Positions 34,003 through 42,509 of a stretch of DNA of 64,000 nt are shown piece after piece. The notes under the pieces are model-generated. The model saw only the letters and a list, made by a program, of their open reading frames with translations. It ran no database searches and was not told the origin of the DNA. This stretch comes from Akkermansiaceae bacterium UBA956 (GTDB lineage Bacteria > Verrucomicrobiota > Verrucomicrobiia > Verrucomicrobiales > Akkermansiaceae), in assembly GCA_002293145.1 (NCBI GenBank), contig DBCO01000003.1:1270-65269 (forward strand). Direction: 5' to 3'. How positions within the stretch are numbered: position 1 is the stretch's first letter; each line of letters starts with the position of its first letter. The translations under genes and the position numbers were made by a program.

Positions 34003-34266
34003 ATGAGCTCCAAAACCGTCATTACTCAGCTGCGCTTTGAGCCAGCGCTTCTGAAAAAAATTACCGAAGCCGCTCAAAAAACGGGTCTTAGTAAGGCCGA
34101 TGTCATGAGACTAGCCATGGAAACTGGCCTGCAGGATCTGCGCCGCCTGCGCTTCGATCTGCCCACTCTCATTTCCCAAAGCGCACGACTCTCAGAGACA
34201 TCCGTTTCCAATACGGCTAGCGAAAATCTCAGTCAAACACACCGACCCGCCGAAGACGTGGGATGA
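34003..34266 (+). CDS. Small ribbon-helix-helix protein (paralogue 2)
   Basis: The 87-residue protein begins with an RHH-like strand-helix-helix unit: VITQLRFEPALLKKITEAAQ, then KTGLSKADVMRLAMETGLQD. A Ser/Thr-rich tail of about 30 residues follows. It is divergent from paralogue 1, with the perfect inverted repeat 33923-33941 between the two genes, so the pair may be regulated through that site. No toxin or relaxase gene was found nearby. Confidence 0.7.
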   Translation: MSSKTVITQLRFEPALLKKITEAAQKTGLSKADVMRLAMETGLQDLRRLRFDLPTLISQSARLSETSVSNTASENLSQTHRPAEDVG

Positions 34267-34339
34267 GTTGCGCGCTTGGACGGCCGAAGCTCGAGACGTC
34301 TAATCCGCGTTGGACAGCTGATCCATTTTTTGCGAATTG

Positions 34340-34534
34340 TCAGGGAATATCACCTTTTTCCAGATTTTCCAACATTCTCTCGATACCGTGTTTCAGGCAC
34401 AAATGCAGAATTTCCTCGCGGCCTCTGCCGGTTTGCTGAACGGTCTCGTGCAGAAGCTCTTCCATACGCGGCGGGAGTGGCGGGAGTGGAGATAGCCATG
34501 CATCTGATGTCGTAATATGTTCTAAAAAACTCAT
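34340..34534 (-). CDS. Small ribbon-helix-helix-like protein (paralogue 3)
   Basis: The 64-residue product has the same pattern as paralogue 1: PPRMEELLHETVQQTGRGRE, then EILHLCLKHGIERMLENLEK. The N-terminus (MSFLEHITTSDAWL) differs. Paralogues 1 and 3 are both on the minus strand and flank paralogue 2, which suggests an ancestral tandem duplication. A -35/-10 pair lies so close to the ATG that the message would start at the start codon. Confidence 0.6.
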   Translation of the reverse strand: MSFLEHITTSDAWLSPLPPLPPRMEELLHETVQQTGRGREEILHLCLKHGIERMLENLEKGDIP

Positions 34535-34541
34535 GTTTCAA

Positions 34542-34569
34542 AATATGTCAAAAAACACGAATCACTCAA
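34542..34569 (-). promoter_or_regulatory. Candidate promoter of ribbon-helix-helix paralogue 3
   Basis: On the minus strand TTGAGT (34569-34564) and CATATT (34547-34542) are 16 bases apart. The expected start point coincides with the ATG (34534), as for the other two paralogues. Confidence 0.45.
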
Positions 34570-35246
34570 GAAAAAAGTACAAAATAATACGATACATTTG
34601 TTTTTTTGTAGCAATTTAATGGTCTTACACTCGCTGGAAGCATTTCGCCCCTGATAGGCAAGGTATTGCAATATGAGGGATTTTAGTTGCTGATCGGGAT
34701 GGTTGCTAGCAGTTCAGGAATAAAGCCAAACATCTTAGCTAACGAATGAATTACAAACGTAATACAAAAGCAACATGGTTGGTTTTACCCACTGCTTCGC
34801 CCGCAGTTTCCCTGCTCATGTGTTGAAGTTCTCCTGACCAAAAATGAGCTCAAGTCAAGCGTGAACCCGAACTCCGAAGCGCATGCCAGATGGCCATTTA
34901 CAACGACGAAAATCACGAAAGGAGCGGGAAATACACGCACTTCTTTTTACGATATTTTTGCTGAAAGGAGATTTTAGATGATCATCATTATTTTTCGTGT
35001 GTTTTGAGTATTACGTGGTTTCCACTTCGGATTCAGGGTTCAAGCAGAGACGCAGAGGTTTTTTGGCTCATTTCCATTAACAAATACCCCCATAAATCCC
35101 TCCCGCTCAAAACCTCCGCGATTTTCTCCGCGACCTCCGCGCCTCTGCGTTTTGGTCCATTCTAAGCAATGGGCATTGTAAAAACTACAAATTTTTTGAT
35201 GTGAAGTCTCGCGTCCCTTTTCATTCGCCTAACAATTTCTATCAAA
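34570..35246. other. Intergenic stretch without a recognisable gene
   Basis: Nothing coding was seen on either strand. The left half is AT-rich. The right half contains a long-range inverted repeat, 35050-35150, listed separately. The stretch separates the accessory patch from the 3' end of the amylase gene. Confidence 0.6.
35050..35150. repeat. Inverted repeat with the cgcagagg element
   Basis: ACGCAGAGG (35050-35058) and its complement CCTCTGCGT (35142-35150) enclose about 80 bases. The right half also holds short Cs/Gs repeats (CCTCCGCG, CTCCGCGACCTCCGCG). Dispersed elements with this cgcagaggcgcgg theme occur in many environmental genomes; the identification is from memory. Confidence 0.6.
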
Positions 35247-38200
35247 TCAGGGCTTCAAGATGTCAAGCTGATAGAAGCGCTTGGCTTGGGTCGAGGGATG
35301 TGGGTAGGTGCTCCAGCCATCGTCGATCCAGGTGTTTTCGGGGTTGTATGCTTGACCAGTGGTCACCATATCTCCGGTCCAAGTTTGCCAGTTTTGCAGA
35401 TCGAACGAATATTTCATTCGATAGCGTCGATTCGGGATCGAGGGAAATTTGAGCTTCCAGGTGCCCGGCCAGCCGACATTGGGTTCGATGCGGAGCTGGG
35501 GAAAGTTTTCGGGATCGGCACTGAGTGGGTTCATGCCCGCGAGAAACTCATCGCTATTGCTGTAGCCATCGCCATCGTCGTCTCCCGCAGGACCATGGCG
35601 ACCGGTGCCATTTTGCGCATCGAGCAAGTGCATGTTTTCCCAAAAATCAGGTAGTTCATCGCCATCAGAGTCCGAGGTCTCATCCAAGCGCATGCGCACC
35701 ATTACGCTGTCACTGAGAGTCAATGTGCCGCGTTGATGCACGGCACGCACGGTGTGCAGAAAGTCAGGATTGCCATTGTAGAGATTAGGAAACATCAAGG
35801 CGACGGAGTGCTCGGTGGCATTGACATCACGCTCTAACAGATAGAGACCGCGATTTTGTAAGATCGGATTCTCGGTGCTGCCGCTGACACTGCTGCTGAT
35901 GTAGACCGACATTTCTTGGATAAATTCTTCATCCGTCATGCCACTGGGAATCAACTCTTTTTTGAAATAGGTGCGCATGATGAAATTACGATCCACCATT
36001 TCGCCCGTGGTGGTAGGGACCCCGATGTTGAAATTGATCGAGCTACCGGTGTTGACTTGTCGTGTAAGCGTGGTGAACCATCCATCGACATCGCTCAAAG
36101 AATTGTTTGCTGATGACGAGGCTTCTTTGAGGCGAACGCGGATGTTCGCGGTGCCAAAACTAGGGATGTTGGCATAGACGAAACGCCATTCTTTTTGGAA
36201 TACCGATGTGCCGAGATTCGATGGGCTGGCCTCCTGCGTAGCTTGTTTCCATTGATTCAGACCATTGCCAGTGGCTGCATTATCGTTAGATGGATCAAGA
36301 TCTTCGATGGAAAACCAAACCTCGGTGACGGATGGATCCGTGAGCACCACGGCATCATAGCTGGATCCGCCGATGGTGTTGTTCTCGCTCGGATAGCGTA
36401 ATATGCCCGTGGGCTTTGCGGTATCGTAGTAAAACACTTGCGTGTTGGTTTTGAAGATCGATGCACCGTTGTTGCGGTTGACAAAGTTCCGCGTGCGGAT
36501 CACGTGAAATCCTTCTTCTAGCCCCGTTTGCTGCGCGCCGTAGTCGTTGTGAACGAAAAATTGTGCGGTCATGGCATTGAAATTGTTGATTTCAAATTGC
36601 GTCTCCATGCGTTCTGCTAGAGCAATGTCATTGACGCCCAAGGGGTAGACGGATGTAGCCGTATGAGTGCGGCGGACACCGATTTTGTAGCGAAATACAG
36701 TGCCGCTCGGTAGCGCTGGAAGCGTGATTTTGCCCCAATCAGGATTACCGACGCCATCGGTCGCGCCATTGAATGCCCATGCGCCTTCGATGACCTGCGT
36801 GCTCCCCTTGCCTACTCCGGCATTGCCCTCAGGATAGGTTAATCCATCAGTGGTGTAGTAGAGGTAAATCTTGTCCCATTGAAACTGGTAGCCGATTTTG
36901 ACCCAAAGATCGAAGGACTGACCTGCTGCGTTTTGGGGCGCGGGATTCATTTGTAAAACAGGATCGGCAGCTTGATTGTTGCCAGAGGGATCGTGATAGA
37001 CCCATTCAGAATGGCGATTGCTGCCATCGTTGATACCGCCGCCGTTGTTGATGACAAAACCGGCGCTGCCAATGGTGGTTTGGTAGGTTTCAGCACCGGG
37101 AGTGCCGATGACATTGCGTGCGATGTCACGAGCCGCGAATTTTTCGCTCGTGCGACCAAGAAACTTCATCTGCTCGTAGCCCGCGTAGCTATCGATCGAG
37201 CTTTGACGCACGCTGTCTGCTGGCACGAAGCGATCATCGTTCATTCCCGGTGGAAAATCGCGCAGATCACCCGTTTGTGGACCGAGAGCTGGTGTCATTT
37301 GCGAGTTCACATTGACGCCGCCATTGAGCTTGATGCGGATGTTTTCGGCGCTGCCATCGGCTCTAGCGAGAATGCGCAAGTTGCTGCCATTGGTAACGCG
37401 TGGAATTTTCACACGGTAGGATTTTTCCGCGGTAGCGGTGGCGGGAACTCCAAAGGGATTGAAGCTCGGGTCGCCATCTTTGCCATCGGTGCGCCAATGA
37501 TCCATCATCGGTGCTTTGCTGCCATCCTGATAGATTTCGATCGGTGGTTTTTCGAGTTGATGCTCAGCACCTTGCCAAACTGTGGGAAGCTGTGGATTGT
37601 GCCATGTGAAGCAGAACCAGCCGTTTGCCGGGACAACCGGTGGATTGCCCGAGCCATCGACGACAACGCCTGAGGGATTGACATAGGCAAAAAAACGACC
37701 GCCATGAGGCGACTGATTGACGAGGGTAGCGCCGACTGGAAATCCCGTTTGCACAGGGCGTGCTTGGCCGTTGGGCTGGTAGTTCCGCGCCATCATGAAT
37801 AGCATCGTTTGCCCATTCCATGAGCCCGATTTTTTCTCACGATCATCGATGCGTTCGTAGGCGCAAAAATTTTGATCACTCCATCGAGCAATCTGATAGC
37901 CACGGGCAAAGTCACGATGCACCGCCAGCGCGCTGATCACGCTATTGTCATTGAATTGACCAAGAAAATTCACGCCTGATGGTTTCGGGAAATAATCAGG
38001 AGCTCCAGCTTGGTTGTAGCCATCGGTGTAAATGATCGGGCTACCTTCGCGTGTCAGAATGTAGGTGTGAGCCAGTCGACGATCGCCACCAAAGAGGTAG
38101 TTGTTATCATGGCTCATCACATAGTTCATCCCCGTCTGAGCCGTGCCATAAGCACCGTAGTTCGGCTGATCAAAACCTGTTAGATTAGAGCCCATGCCGT

Positions 38201-39482
38201 TTTTCACCGTGTTGAGCAAGTTGTCGTTTGCGATGCGCATGCCAGCATCGAGGTAGCCACTTTCAAATGGCGGCGAGCCGAGATGCTCTCCGAAGAGAAA
38301 GGCATCGTCGCGCGCTTGATATTCCGCATTGTAGTTGGAATCACGATGATTTCCCCAATCAGAAAATCCGCGCGTGATGTTGAATTGCTCCTGAATTTGT
38401 CCGTTGTAGCCCCAGTTCACCGAATCTTTATCACCGCCTGTTTGCTTGCCAAAAAATCCCGAGGGCACGTGCTTCACGGCATCCAGACGGAAGCCATCGG
38501 CACTCGTCTCGTTGATGAACCAGCGCACCGCACGATAGAGCATGCCATTGACATCTTCGGCAACAATATTACCCATGTTGTAAATGCCATCACCATGCCC
38601 CCATGGAGCCGTCTGACGCCATGTGGCACTGGGATCGACTCCAGTATCAGTAAAGGTTTCGGACATTTCGCCCAGATCATGCTGACCATTGCTGTTCGCG
38701 TCATTCCAGTCAAATCGACCATTGTTCGCTCCGGTGAATGAAGCTCCATAGCCGATGTCTTGGTAGGGTTCTTTGTTCGCAAACGGATGCACTGGATCGC
38801 CCGCTTGATTGGTGCCAACGGTGAGATCGGTATCGAGATACCAAGCATGCTGCCCAGGGTGCCGAATGCCGACCCATTTCGGATAGGTATTGGCTTCTGC
38901 CGTGCCGTTCGGATTGAAGCTAACATTTTGAGGATGTTCATTGGCGATGTCCCAGGCAAAAGGATTGCGATTCAGCACCTGCCACTCATCTTGCCAATTC
39001 GGCCAATCAGCTGCCTTACGCCAAGTGCCATCGACCTCGCGAACCAAGTGAAAATCTTCCGGCACAAAACCAGGGATGCCCGGAAAAATCTCGCCTGGAT
39101 CGGTATTTTTATCGAGAGGTCCCGCATTGTGTGCCATCACGTTATCAAAATATACCCGCAAGCCAAAACGATGAGCCGTTTTCATCAATCGCTGCAAATC
39201 TGCCTTGGTGCCATACTTGGTACGCACGGTGCCACTGCCATCGCGATCTCCCAGATCAAAACGATCGAAGGTATCAAAGCCCACCGAATAAGTTCCCGCG
39301 CCTGCTTTGAAGGGCGGTGGCAACCACAGCGAGTCATAACCGCGCTCGGCTAGTTCAGGGATGCGGCGCTCGATCTCATTCCATGTCGTTCCGAAGTATT
39401 GAAGCATCGCCTCAGCGCTCAGACTGGCGCACGAGGCCATGAGCAAGAACAGCATTTTGACAATCACAGGACAAGCGTTCAT
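35247..39482 (-). CDS. Secreted GH13 alpha-amylase-like enzyme with C-terminal calcium-binding tail
   Basis: The 1411-residue protein has a signal peptide (MNACPVIVKMLFLLMASC, cleavage near SAEA). The TIM barrel fills residues about 30-470, with ADGFRLDAVKHV holding the nucleophile Asp, the acid/base Glu in FLFGEHLGSPP and a third acidic residue in VMSHDNNYLFG (usually NHD). Beta-sandwich modules follow (about 500-1250), including one resembling the CBM-like segment of amylopullulanases (YYTTDGLTYPEG, FRYKIGVRRTH). Near the C-terminus a calcium-binding repeat (DSDGDELPDFWENMH, DDDGDGYSNSDEFLAGMNP) precedes a final beta domain. It probably hydrolyses alpha-glucans outside the cell. An in-frame TTG at 39494 is less likely than the ATG at 39482. 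Confidence 0.85.
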   Translation of the reverse strand: MNACPVIVKMLFLLMASCASLSAEAMLQYFGTTWNEIERRIPELAERGYDSLWLPPPFKAGAGTYSVGFDTFDRFDLGDRDGSGTVRTKYGTKADLQRLMKTAHRFGLRVYFDNVMAHNAGPLDKNTDPGEIFPGIPGFVPEDFHLVREVDGTWRKAADWPNWQDEWQVLNRNPFAWDIANEHPQNVSFNPNGTAEANTYPKWVGIRHPGQHAWYLDTDLTVGTNQAGDPVHPFANKEPYQDIGYGASFTGANNGRFDWNDANSNGQHDLGEMSETFTDTGVDPSATWRQTAPWGHGDGIYNMGNIVAEDVNGMLYRAVRWFINETSADGFRLDAVKHVPSGFFGKQTGGDKDSVNWGYNGQIQEQFNITRGFSDWGNHRDSNYNAEYQARDDAFLFGEHLGSPPFESGYLDAGMRIANDNLLNTVKNGMGSNLTGFDQPNYGAYGTAQTGMNYVMSHDNNYLFGGDRRLAHTYILTREGSPIIYTDGYNQAGAPDYFPKPSGVNFLGQFNDNSVISALAVHRDFARGYQIARWSDQNFCAYERIDDREKKSGSWNGQTMLFMMARNYQPNGQARPVQTGFPVGATLVNQSPHGGRFFAYVNPSGVVVDGSGNPPVVPANGWFCFTWHNPQLPTVWQGAEHQLEKPPIEIYQDGSKAPMMDHWRTDGKDGDPSFNPFGVPATATAEKSYRVKIPRVTNGSNLRILARADGSAENIRIKLNGGVNVNSQMTPALGPQTGDLRDFPPGMNDDRFVPADSVRQSSIDSYAGYEQMKFLGRTSEKFAARDIARNVIGTPGAETYQTTIGSAGFVINNGGGINDGSNRHSEWVYHDPSGNNQAADPVLQMNPAPQNAAGQSFDLWVKIGYQFQWDKIYLYYTTDGLTYPEGNAGVGKGSTQVIEGAWAFNGATDGVGNPDWGKITLPALPSGTVFRYKIGVRRTHTATSVYPLGVNDIALAERMETQFEINNFNAMTAQFFVHNDYGAQQTGLEEGFHVIRTRNFVNRNNGASIFKTNTQVFYYDTAKPTGILRYPSENNTIGGSSYDAVVLTDPSVTEVWFSIEDLDPSNDNAATGNGLNQWKQATQEASPSNLGTSVFQKEWRFVYANIPSFGTANIRVRLKEASSSANNSLSDVDGWFTTLTRQVNTGSSINFNIGVPTTTGEMVDRNFIMRTYFKKELIPSGMTDEEFIQEMSVYISSSVSGSTENPILQNRGLYLLERDVNATEHSVALMFPNLYNGNPDFLHTVRAVHQRGTLTLSDSVMVRMRLDETSDSDGDELPDFWENMHLLDAQNGTGRHGPAGDDDGDGYSNSDEFLAGMNPLSADPENFPQLRIEPNVGWPGTWKLKFPSIPNRRYRMKYSFDLQNWQTWTGDMVTTGQAYNPENTWIDDGWSTYPHPSTQAKRFYQLDILKP

Positions 39483-39605
39483 GGAGCGGATCAATGAGTT
39501 TTGAAGCGATTACGTAAGATTCATCATGCCTGCAAAAAAGCAAGCACAAAGCAACACCTAGCTGTGTGTCAGCATGTGTTCAAGGGTTTAGAAAAAATGA
39601 GTCAT

Positions 39606-40301
39606 TCACACGCCTCCCGTGAGATCCACGTAATGACGACGCGAGGATAGCAAATGCTTATGCATCGCCTCAGCTGCGACCTCCGACTTGCCATTTTCGA
39701 TTGCATCGAGAATCGCCTGATGGGTGGTCATGATCGACTGGAACCAATCACTGCCACCACGGTTTTTCCGCGCGTAGTCGATGCACTTTTTTTCCAAGGC
39801 ACGCAGGACCGTAGCATAGATGCGATTTCCCGATCCACGAGCGATCACCAAGTGAAAGGCAATATCGAGGCGAGAAAACTCCGCGCGATCATTTTTCAAC
39901 TTGCGCATCGCTTCCATAATCGAACGCAGCTCGCGAATGACCACTTCTCCTGCATGAACTGCCGCAAGCCGCGCGCACTCAGTTTCGATCATAATTCGGA
40001 AGTCGATCAGCTCCAGGAAATCAAGATCCTCGGCTAACGCGGAATACGCTTCCACGGCATTAGCCAGAGTATCCAAGTTTGATGCAGCGATGTAAGTGCC
40101 TGATCCTTTACGCGTGCGCAAGAGCCCTCGTCCGCGCAATTGCTGGATCGCCTCGCGAATGACCGTGCGGCTCACACCAAAGCGCTCACAAAGCTTTTCT
40201 TCTGATTCCAAACGTTGCCCGACGGGCATTTTTCCGTTGAGAATTTCGCTTTCGATCAAGCTGATAATTTTTGTACTGCGCTGCATCCATATTTCTACCA
40301 T
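39606..40301 (-). CDS. FadR-type GntR transcriptional regulator
   Basis: The 231-residue protein has an N-terminal winged helix-turn-helix (RLESEEKLCERFGVSRTVIR, then GSGTYI) and a helical FCD effector domain (about 90-225, with FRIMIETECARLAAV and DIAFHLVIARGSGN). Such regulators often bind a sugar acid and derepress its catabolic genes. It is divergent from the sugar operon at 40369; a perfect 13-base palindrome of the FadR-type lies between them. The -10 TAAAAT box sits six bases before the ATG at 40301, so its own transcript is likely leaderless. Confidence 0.9.
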   Translation of the reverse strand: MVEIWMQRSTKIISLIESEILNGKMPVGQRLESEEKLCERFGVSRTVIREAIQQLRGRGLLRTRKGSGTYIAASNLDTLANAVEAYSALAEDLDFLELIDFRIMIETECARLAAVHAGEVVIRELRSIMEAMRKLKNDRAEFSRLDIAFHLVIARGSGNRIYATVLRALEKKCIDYARKNRGGSDWFQSIMTTHQAILDAIENGKSEVAAEAMHKHLLSSRRHYVDLTGGV

Positions 40302-40307
40302 AATACG

Positions 40308-40345
40308 ATTTTACGTGACAAGCACAGAATTATTTGTATGACAAA
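40308..40345. promoter_or_regulatory. Divergent promoter region with a FadR/GntR-type operator
   Basis: The perfect palindrome TTTGTATGACAAA (40333-40345) overlaps TTGTAT (40334-40339), the -35 of the + strand operon, whose -10 TAATAT is at 40357-40362. Transcription would start at the ATG 40369. On the minus strand the -10 of the regulator gene is TAAAAT (40313-40308), and a partial half-site TTGTCACGTAA lies beside it. The regulator is therefore expected to repress both directions. Confidence 0.6.
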
Positions 40346-40368
40346 CGCCACAACACTAATATAGACTT

Positions 40369-40758
40369 ATGCTACAGACTGGAATCCTCAACCCGCATGT
40401 GCTCGATTTGGTGGCACGCGTCCGTCACACCAATACATTAGTCATCGCCGACTGGGCATTCCCCTACTGGCCCGAGATCGAAACGGTGGACATTTCACTC
40501 ACCAAGGGCATTCCCACCGTGCTTGATGTGCTTAATCTGCTGAAGCAAAATTTTAAGATTGGTCGCATTTGGCAAGCAGAGGAATTTTACTCCACCAACA
40601 CTCCCGAAAACATCGCAAAATTTGCAGAATCATTCGGCACGATCCCAGTGACACGTGAAGCGCACATCGATTTCAAAAAACGAGTCCCGCATGCCATCGG
40701 CTTGATTCGCACCGGTTGCCCCACGCCATACGGCAACATCATTTTAGAGTCTGAGTGA
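40369..40758 (+). CDS. fucU: FucU/RbsD-family sugar mutarotase
   Basis: The 129-residue protein matches FucU/RbsD in length and motifs. The catalytic region includes His20 and Asp28 in RHTNTLVIADWAFPYWP, and the C-terminal Tyr121 and Asn123 lie in CPTPYGNIIL. FucU accelerates anomer interconversion of L-fucose and related hexoses with the same configuration, such as L-galactose. It is the first gene of the operon and its stop overlaps the next start (TGATG). Because FucI is encoded at 9605 in a separate cluster, the mutarotase is not part of a classical fuc operon here. Confidence 0.9.
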   Translation: MLQTGILNPHVLDLVARVRHTNTLVIADWAFPYWPEIETVDISLTKGIPTVLDVLNLLKQNFKIGRIWQAEEFYSTNTPENIAKFAESFGTIPVTREAHIDFKKRVPHAIGLIRTGCPTPYGNIILESE

Positions 40759-41561
40759 TGAAAACTGCCGTCACACTCTGCCGCGTGACTGAAGCTGCAA
40801 CGGGGCCTTTTGTATTTCATGATAAATTGCCGCTCGGATTCGCCAAAGCGGTGCAGCACGGATTTACGGCTGTGGAGCTTTTTTTGCCAGACGCTGATGC
40901 CGTATCCATCGACGAAATCAAACAACTGCAAGCGCAACATTCGTTAGAAATTGCTGCGATTGGCACAGGCGCAGGCATGGTGAAGCATGGATTGTCACTC
41001 ACTGATGCCGATCCAGCGGCTCGCAAAAAAGCGTTAGATTTTATACTAGCTCTAGTCGACTTCGGTGCTGAATTTTCTGCTCCCGCAATCTTGGGATCGA
41101 TGCAAGGGAAATACGGCGGCTTGGTTGGTAAAGAACAGGCTTTGACCTACCTCGCCGAGTCTCTGCGCATCATTGGCTGCCACGCCAAAGCGCGCGGTGT
41201 GACCTTTCTCTACGAGCCACTGAATCGCTACGAAACAAACTTGCTCAATACGATCGGTGACGCTGCCGCATTCATACAATCACGCCAGCTCGATAACATC
41301 AAAATCCTCGCCGACTTGTTCCACATGAACATCGAGGAGAAATCGCTAGAGTTAGCCATTGCCGATAACATTGAGGCCATTGGTCACATCCACTTCGCCG
41401 ATAGCAATCGCCGCGCGATCGGCTTCGGTCACACCGATCGCATACCTTTGCTCTTGCTCCTGCATCAACTCCAATACCAAGGCTATCTTTCTGCCGAAAT
41501 TCTTCCCCTGCCCTCGGCTGAGGAAGCTGCGGCACAATTCATTCTCTCAACCCAACTATAA
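40758..41561 (+). CDS. Sugar isomerase/epimerase, TIM-barrel (xylose-isomerase-like)
   Basis: The 267-residue protein has the AP-endonuclease-2-like TIM-barrel pattern. Conserved elements are VTFLYEPLNRYETNLLNT, with a metal-ligand Glu, LADLFHMNIEEKSLE with Asp-Leu-Phe-His-Met-Asn, and GHIHFADSNRRAIGFGHTD, which is common to L-ribulose 3-epimerases and hydroxypyruvate isomerases. The specific reaction cannot be read from the sequence. It shares a one-base TGATG overlap with the mutarotase gene. It may carry out an epimerisation or isomerisation in the same sugar pathway. GTG at 40755 is an unlikely start. Confidence 0.8.
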   Translation: MKTAVTLCRVTEAATGPFVFHDKLPLGFAKAVQHGFTAVELFLPDADAVSIDEIKQLQAQHSLEIAAIGTGAGMVKHGLSLTDADPAARKKALDFILALVDFGAEFSAPAILGSMQGKYGGLVGKEQALTYLAESLRIIGCHAKARGVTFLYEPLNRYETNLLNTIGDAAAFIQSRQLDNIKILADLFHMNIEEKSLELAIADNIEAIGHIHFADSNRRAIGFGHTDRIPLLLLLHQLQYQGYLSAEILPLPSAEEAAAQFILSTQL

Positions 41562-41567
41562 GCCATC

Positions 41568-42506
41568 ATGGAAACCAGAATCCTCGGAAAATCCGGAATC
41601 GCACTCCCCGTCCTTTCGTTCGGCGCTTCATCCCTCGGCGCAGAATTTCGCAACGTCGATGTCAACGAAGCCCTGCAATCTGTTCACACAGCTCTCGAAC
41701 TTGGCATGAATTTCATCGACACCTCACCGTTCTATGGTCGTGGCATGTCGGAAGTTTTGTTAGGAATTGCTCTTAAGCAACACCAACGCCAAGACTATCT
41801 TCTCGGCACCAAGTTGGGACGATATTCGTTAGCACATTTCGATTTCTCTGCCAAGCGCGTCGAGGAATCCGTTCACGTATCGCTGCATCGGCTCGGCACT
41901 GATTATCTCGATGTGTTGTTGCTGCACGATGTCGAATTCGTCAAGCTTCCACAAATTTGGGAAGAGACAATCCCTGCCGTCATCGATCTCAAAAAACGAG
42001 GTCTCGTGCGTGCGATCGGATTTTCCTGCTATCCCATGAAAACCTTCAACACAGTGTTGAATCACGTCGAGGATGACATCGACTGCGTGCTTTCCTACAA
42101 TCAATATACGCTCCAGAATACGCGATTTGCCGACGAACTCGTGCCGCGCCTCAAGCCCAAGGGCATCGGCGCCATCAATGCTGGTCCCTTTTCTGCACGC
42201 CTACTCACGAATGCCGAACTGCCTGCGTGGTTGAAGGAGCCTGAGGAAGTGAAAGCCGCAGCCCGCGCTGCAGCTAAGCTTTGCGCTAATCAAGGAATCG
42301 ACATCGCGCAACTCGCCTTGCAATACTCCTGTGCCAATCCCGAGATCACCTCGACGGTCGCGGGATCAGCCAATCCGAACAACATCGCCAAGTGGGCCAA
42401 ATGGTTAGAACAACCCATCGATCAGGCCTTGCTCGATCAAGTTCTCGCTCTTTTTGCTCCCGTCAAAAATCTCGGTCACAACGAAGGACTCGCCGAAAAC
42501 AACTAA
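41568..42506 (+). CDS. Aldo/keto reductase, L-fucose/L-galactose dehydrogenase-like
   Basis: The 312-residue protein has the aldo/keto reductase tetrad: Asp51 and Tyr56 in DTSPFYGRGMSE, Lys82 in LLGTKLGRY and His120 in DVLLLHDVEF. It belongs with the bacterial and plant L-galactose/L-fucose dehydrogenase type (AKR), which oxidises the C1 of the free sugar to the lactone with NAD(P). The substrate is inferred from family and from the neighbouring fucU-like gene. It starts 6 bases after the isomerase gene and ends 3 bases before the alcohol dehydrogenase gene, so it is clearly an operon member. Confidence 0.85.
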   Translation: METRILGKSGIALPVLSFGASSLGAEFRNVDVNEALQSVHTALELGMNFIDTSPFYGRGMSEVLLGIALKQHQRQDYLLGTKLGRYSLAHFDFSAKRVEESVHVSLHRLGTDYLDVLLLHDVEFVKLPQIWEETIPAVIDLKKRGLVRAIGFSCYPMKTFNTVLNHVEDDIDCVLSYNQYTLQNTRFADELVPRLKPKGIGAINAGPFSARLLTNAELPAWLKEPEEVKAAARAAAKLCANQGIDIAQLALQYSCANPEITSTVAGSANPNNIAKWAKWLEQPIDQALLDQVLALFAPVKNLGHNEGLAENN

Positions 42507-42509
42507 GCC

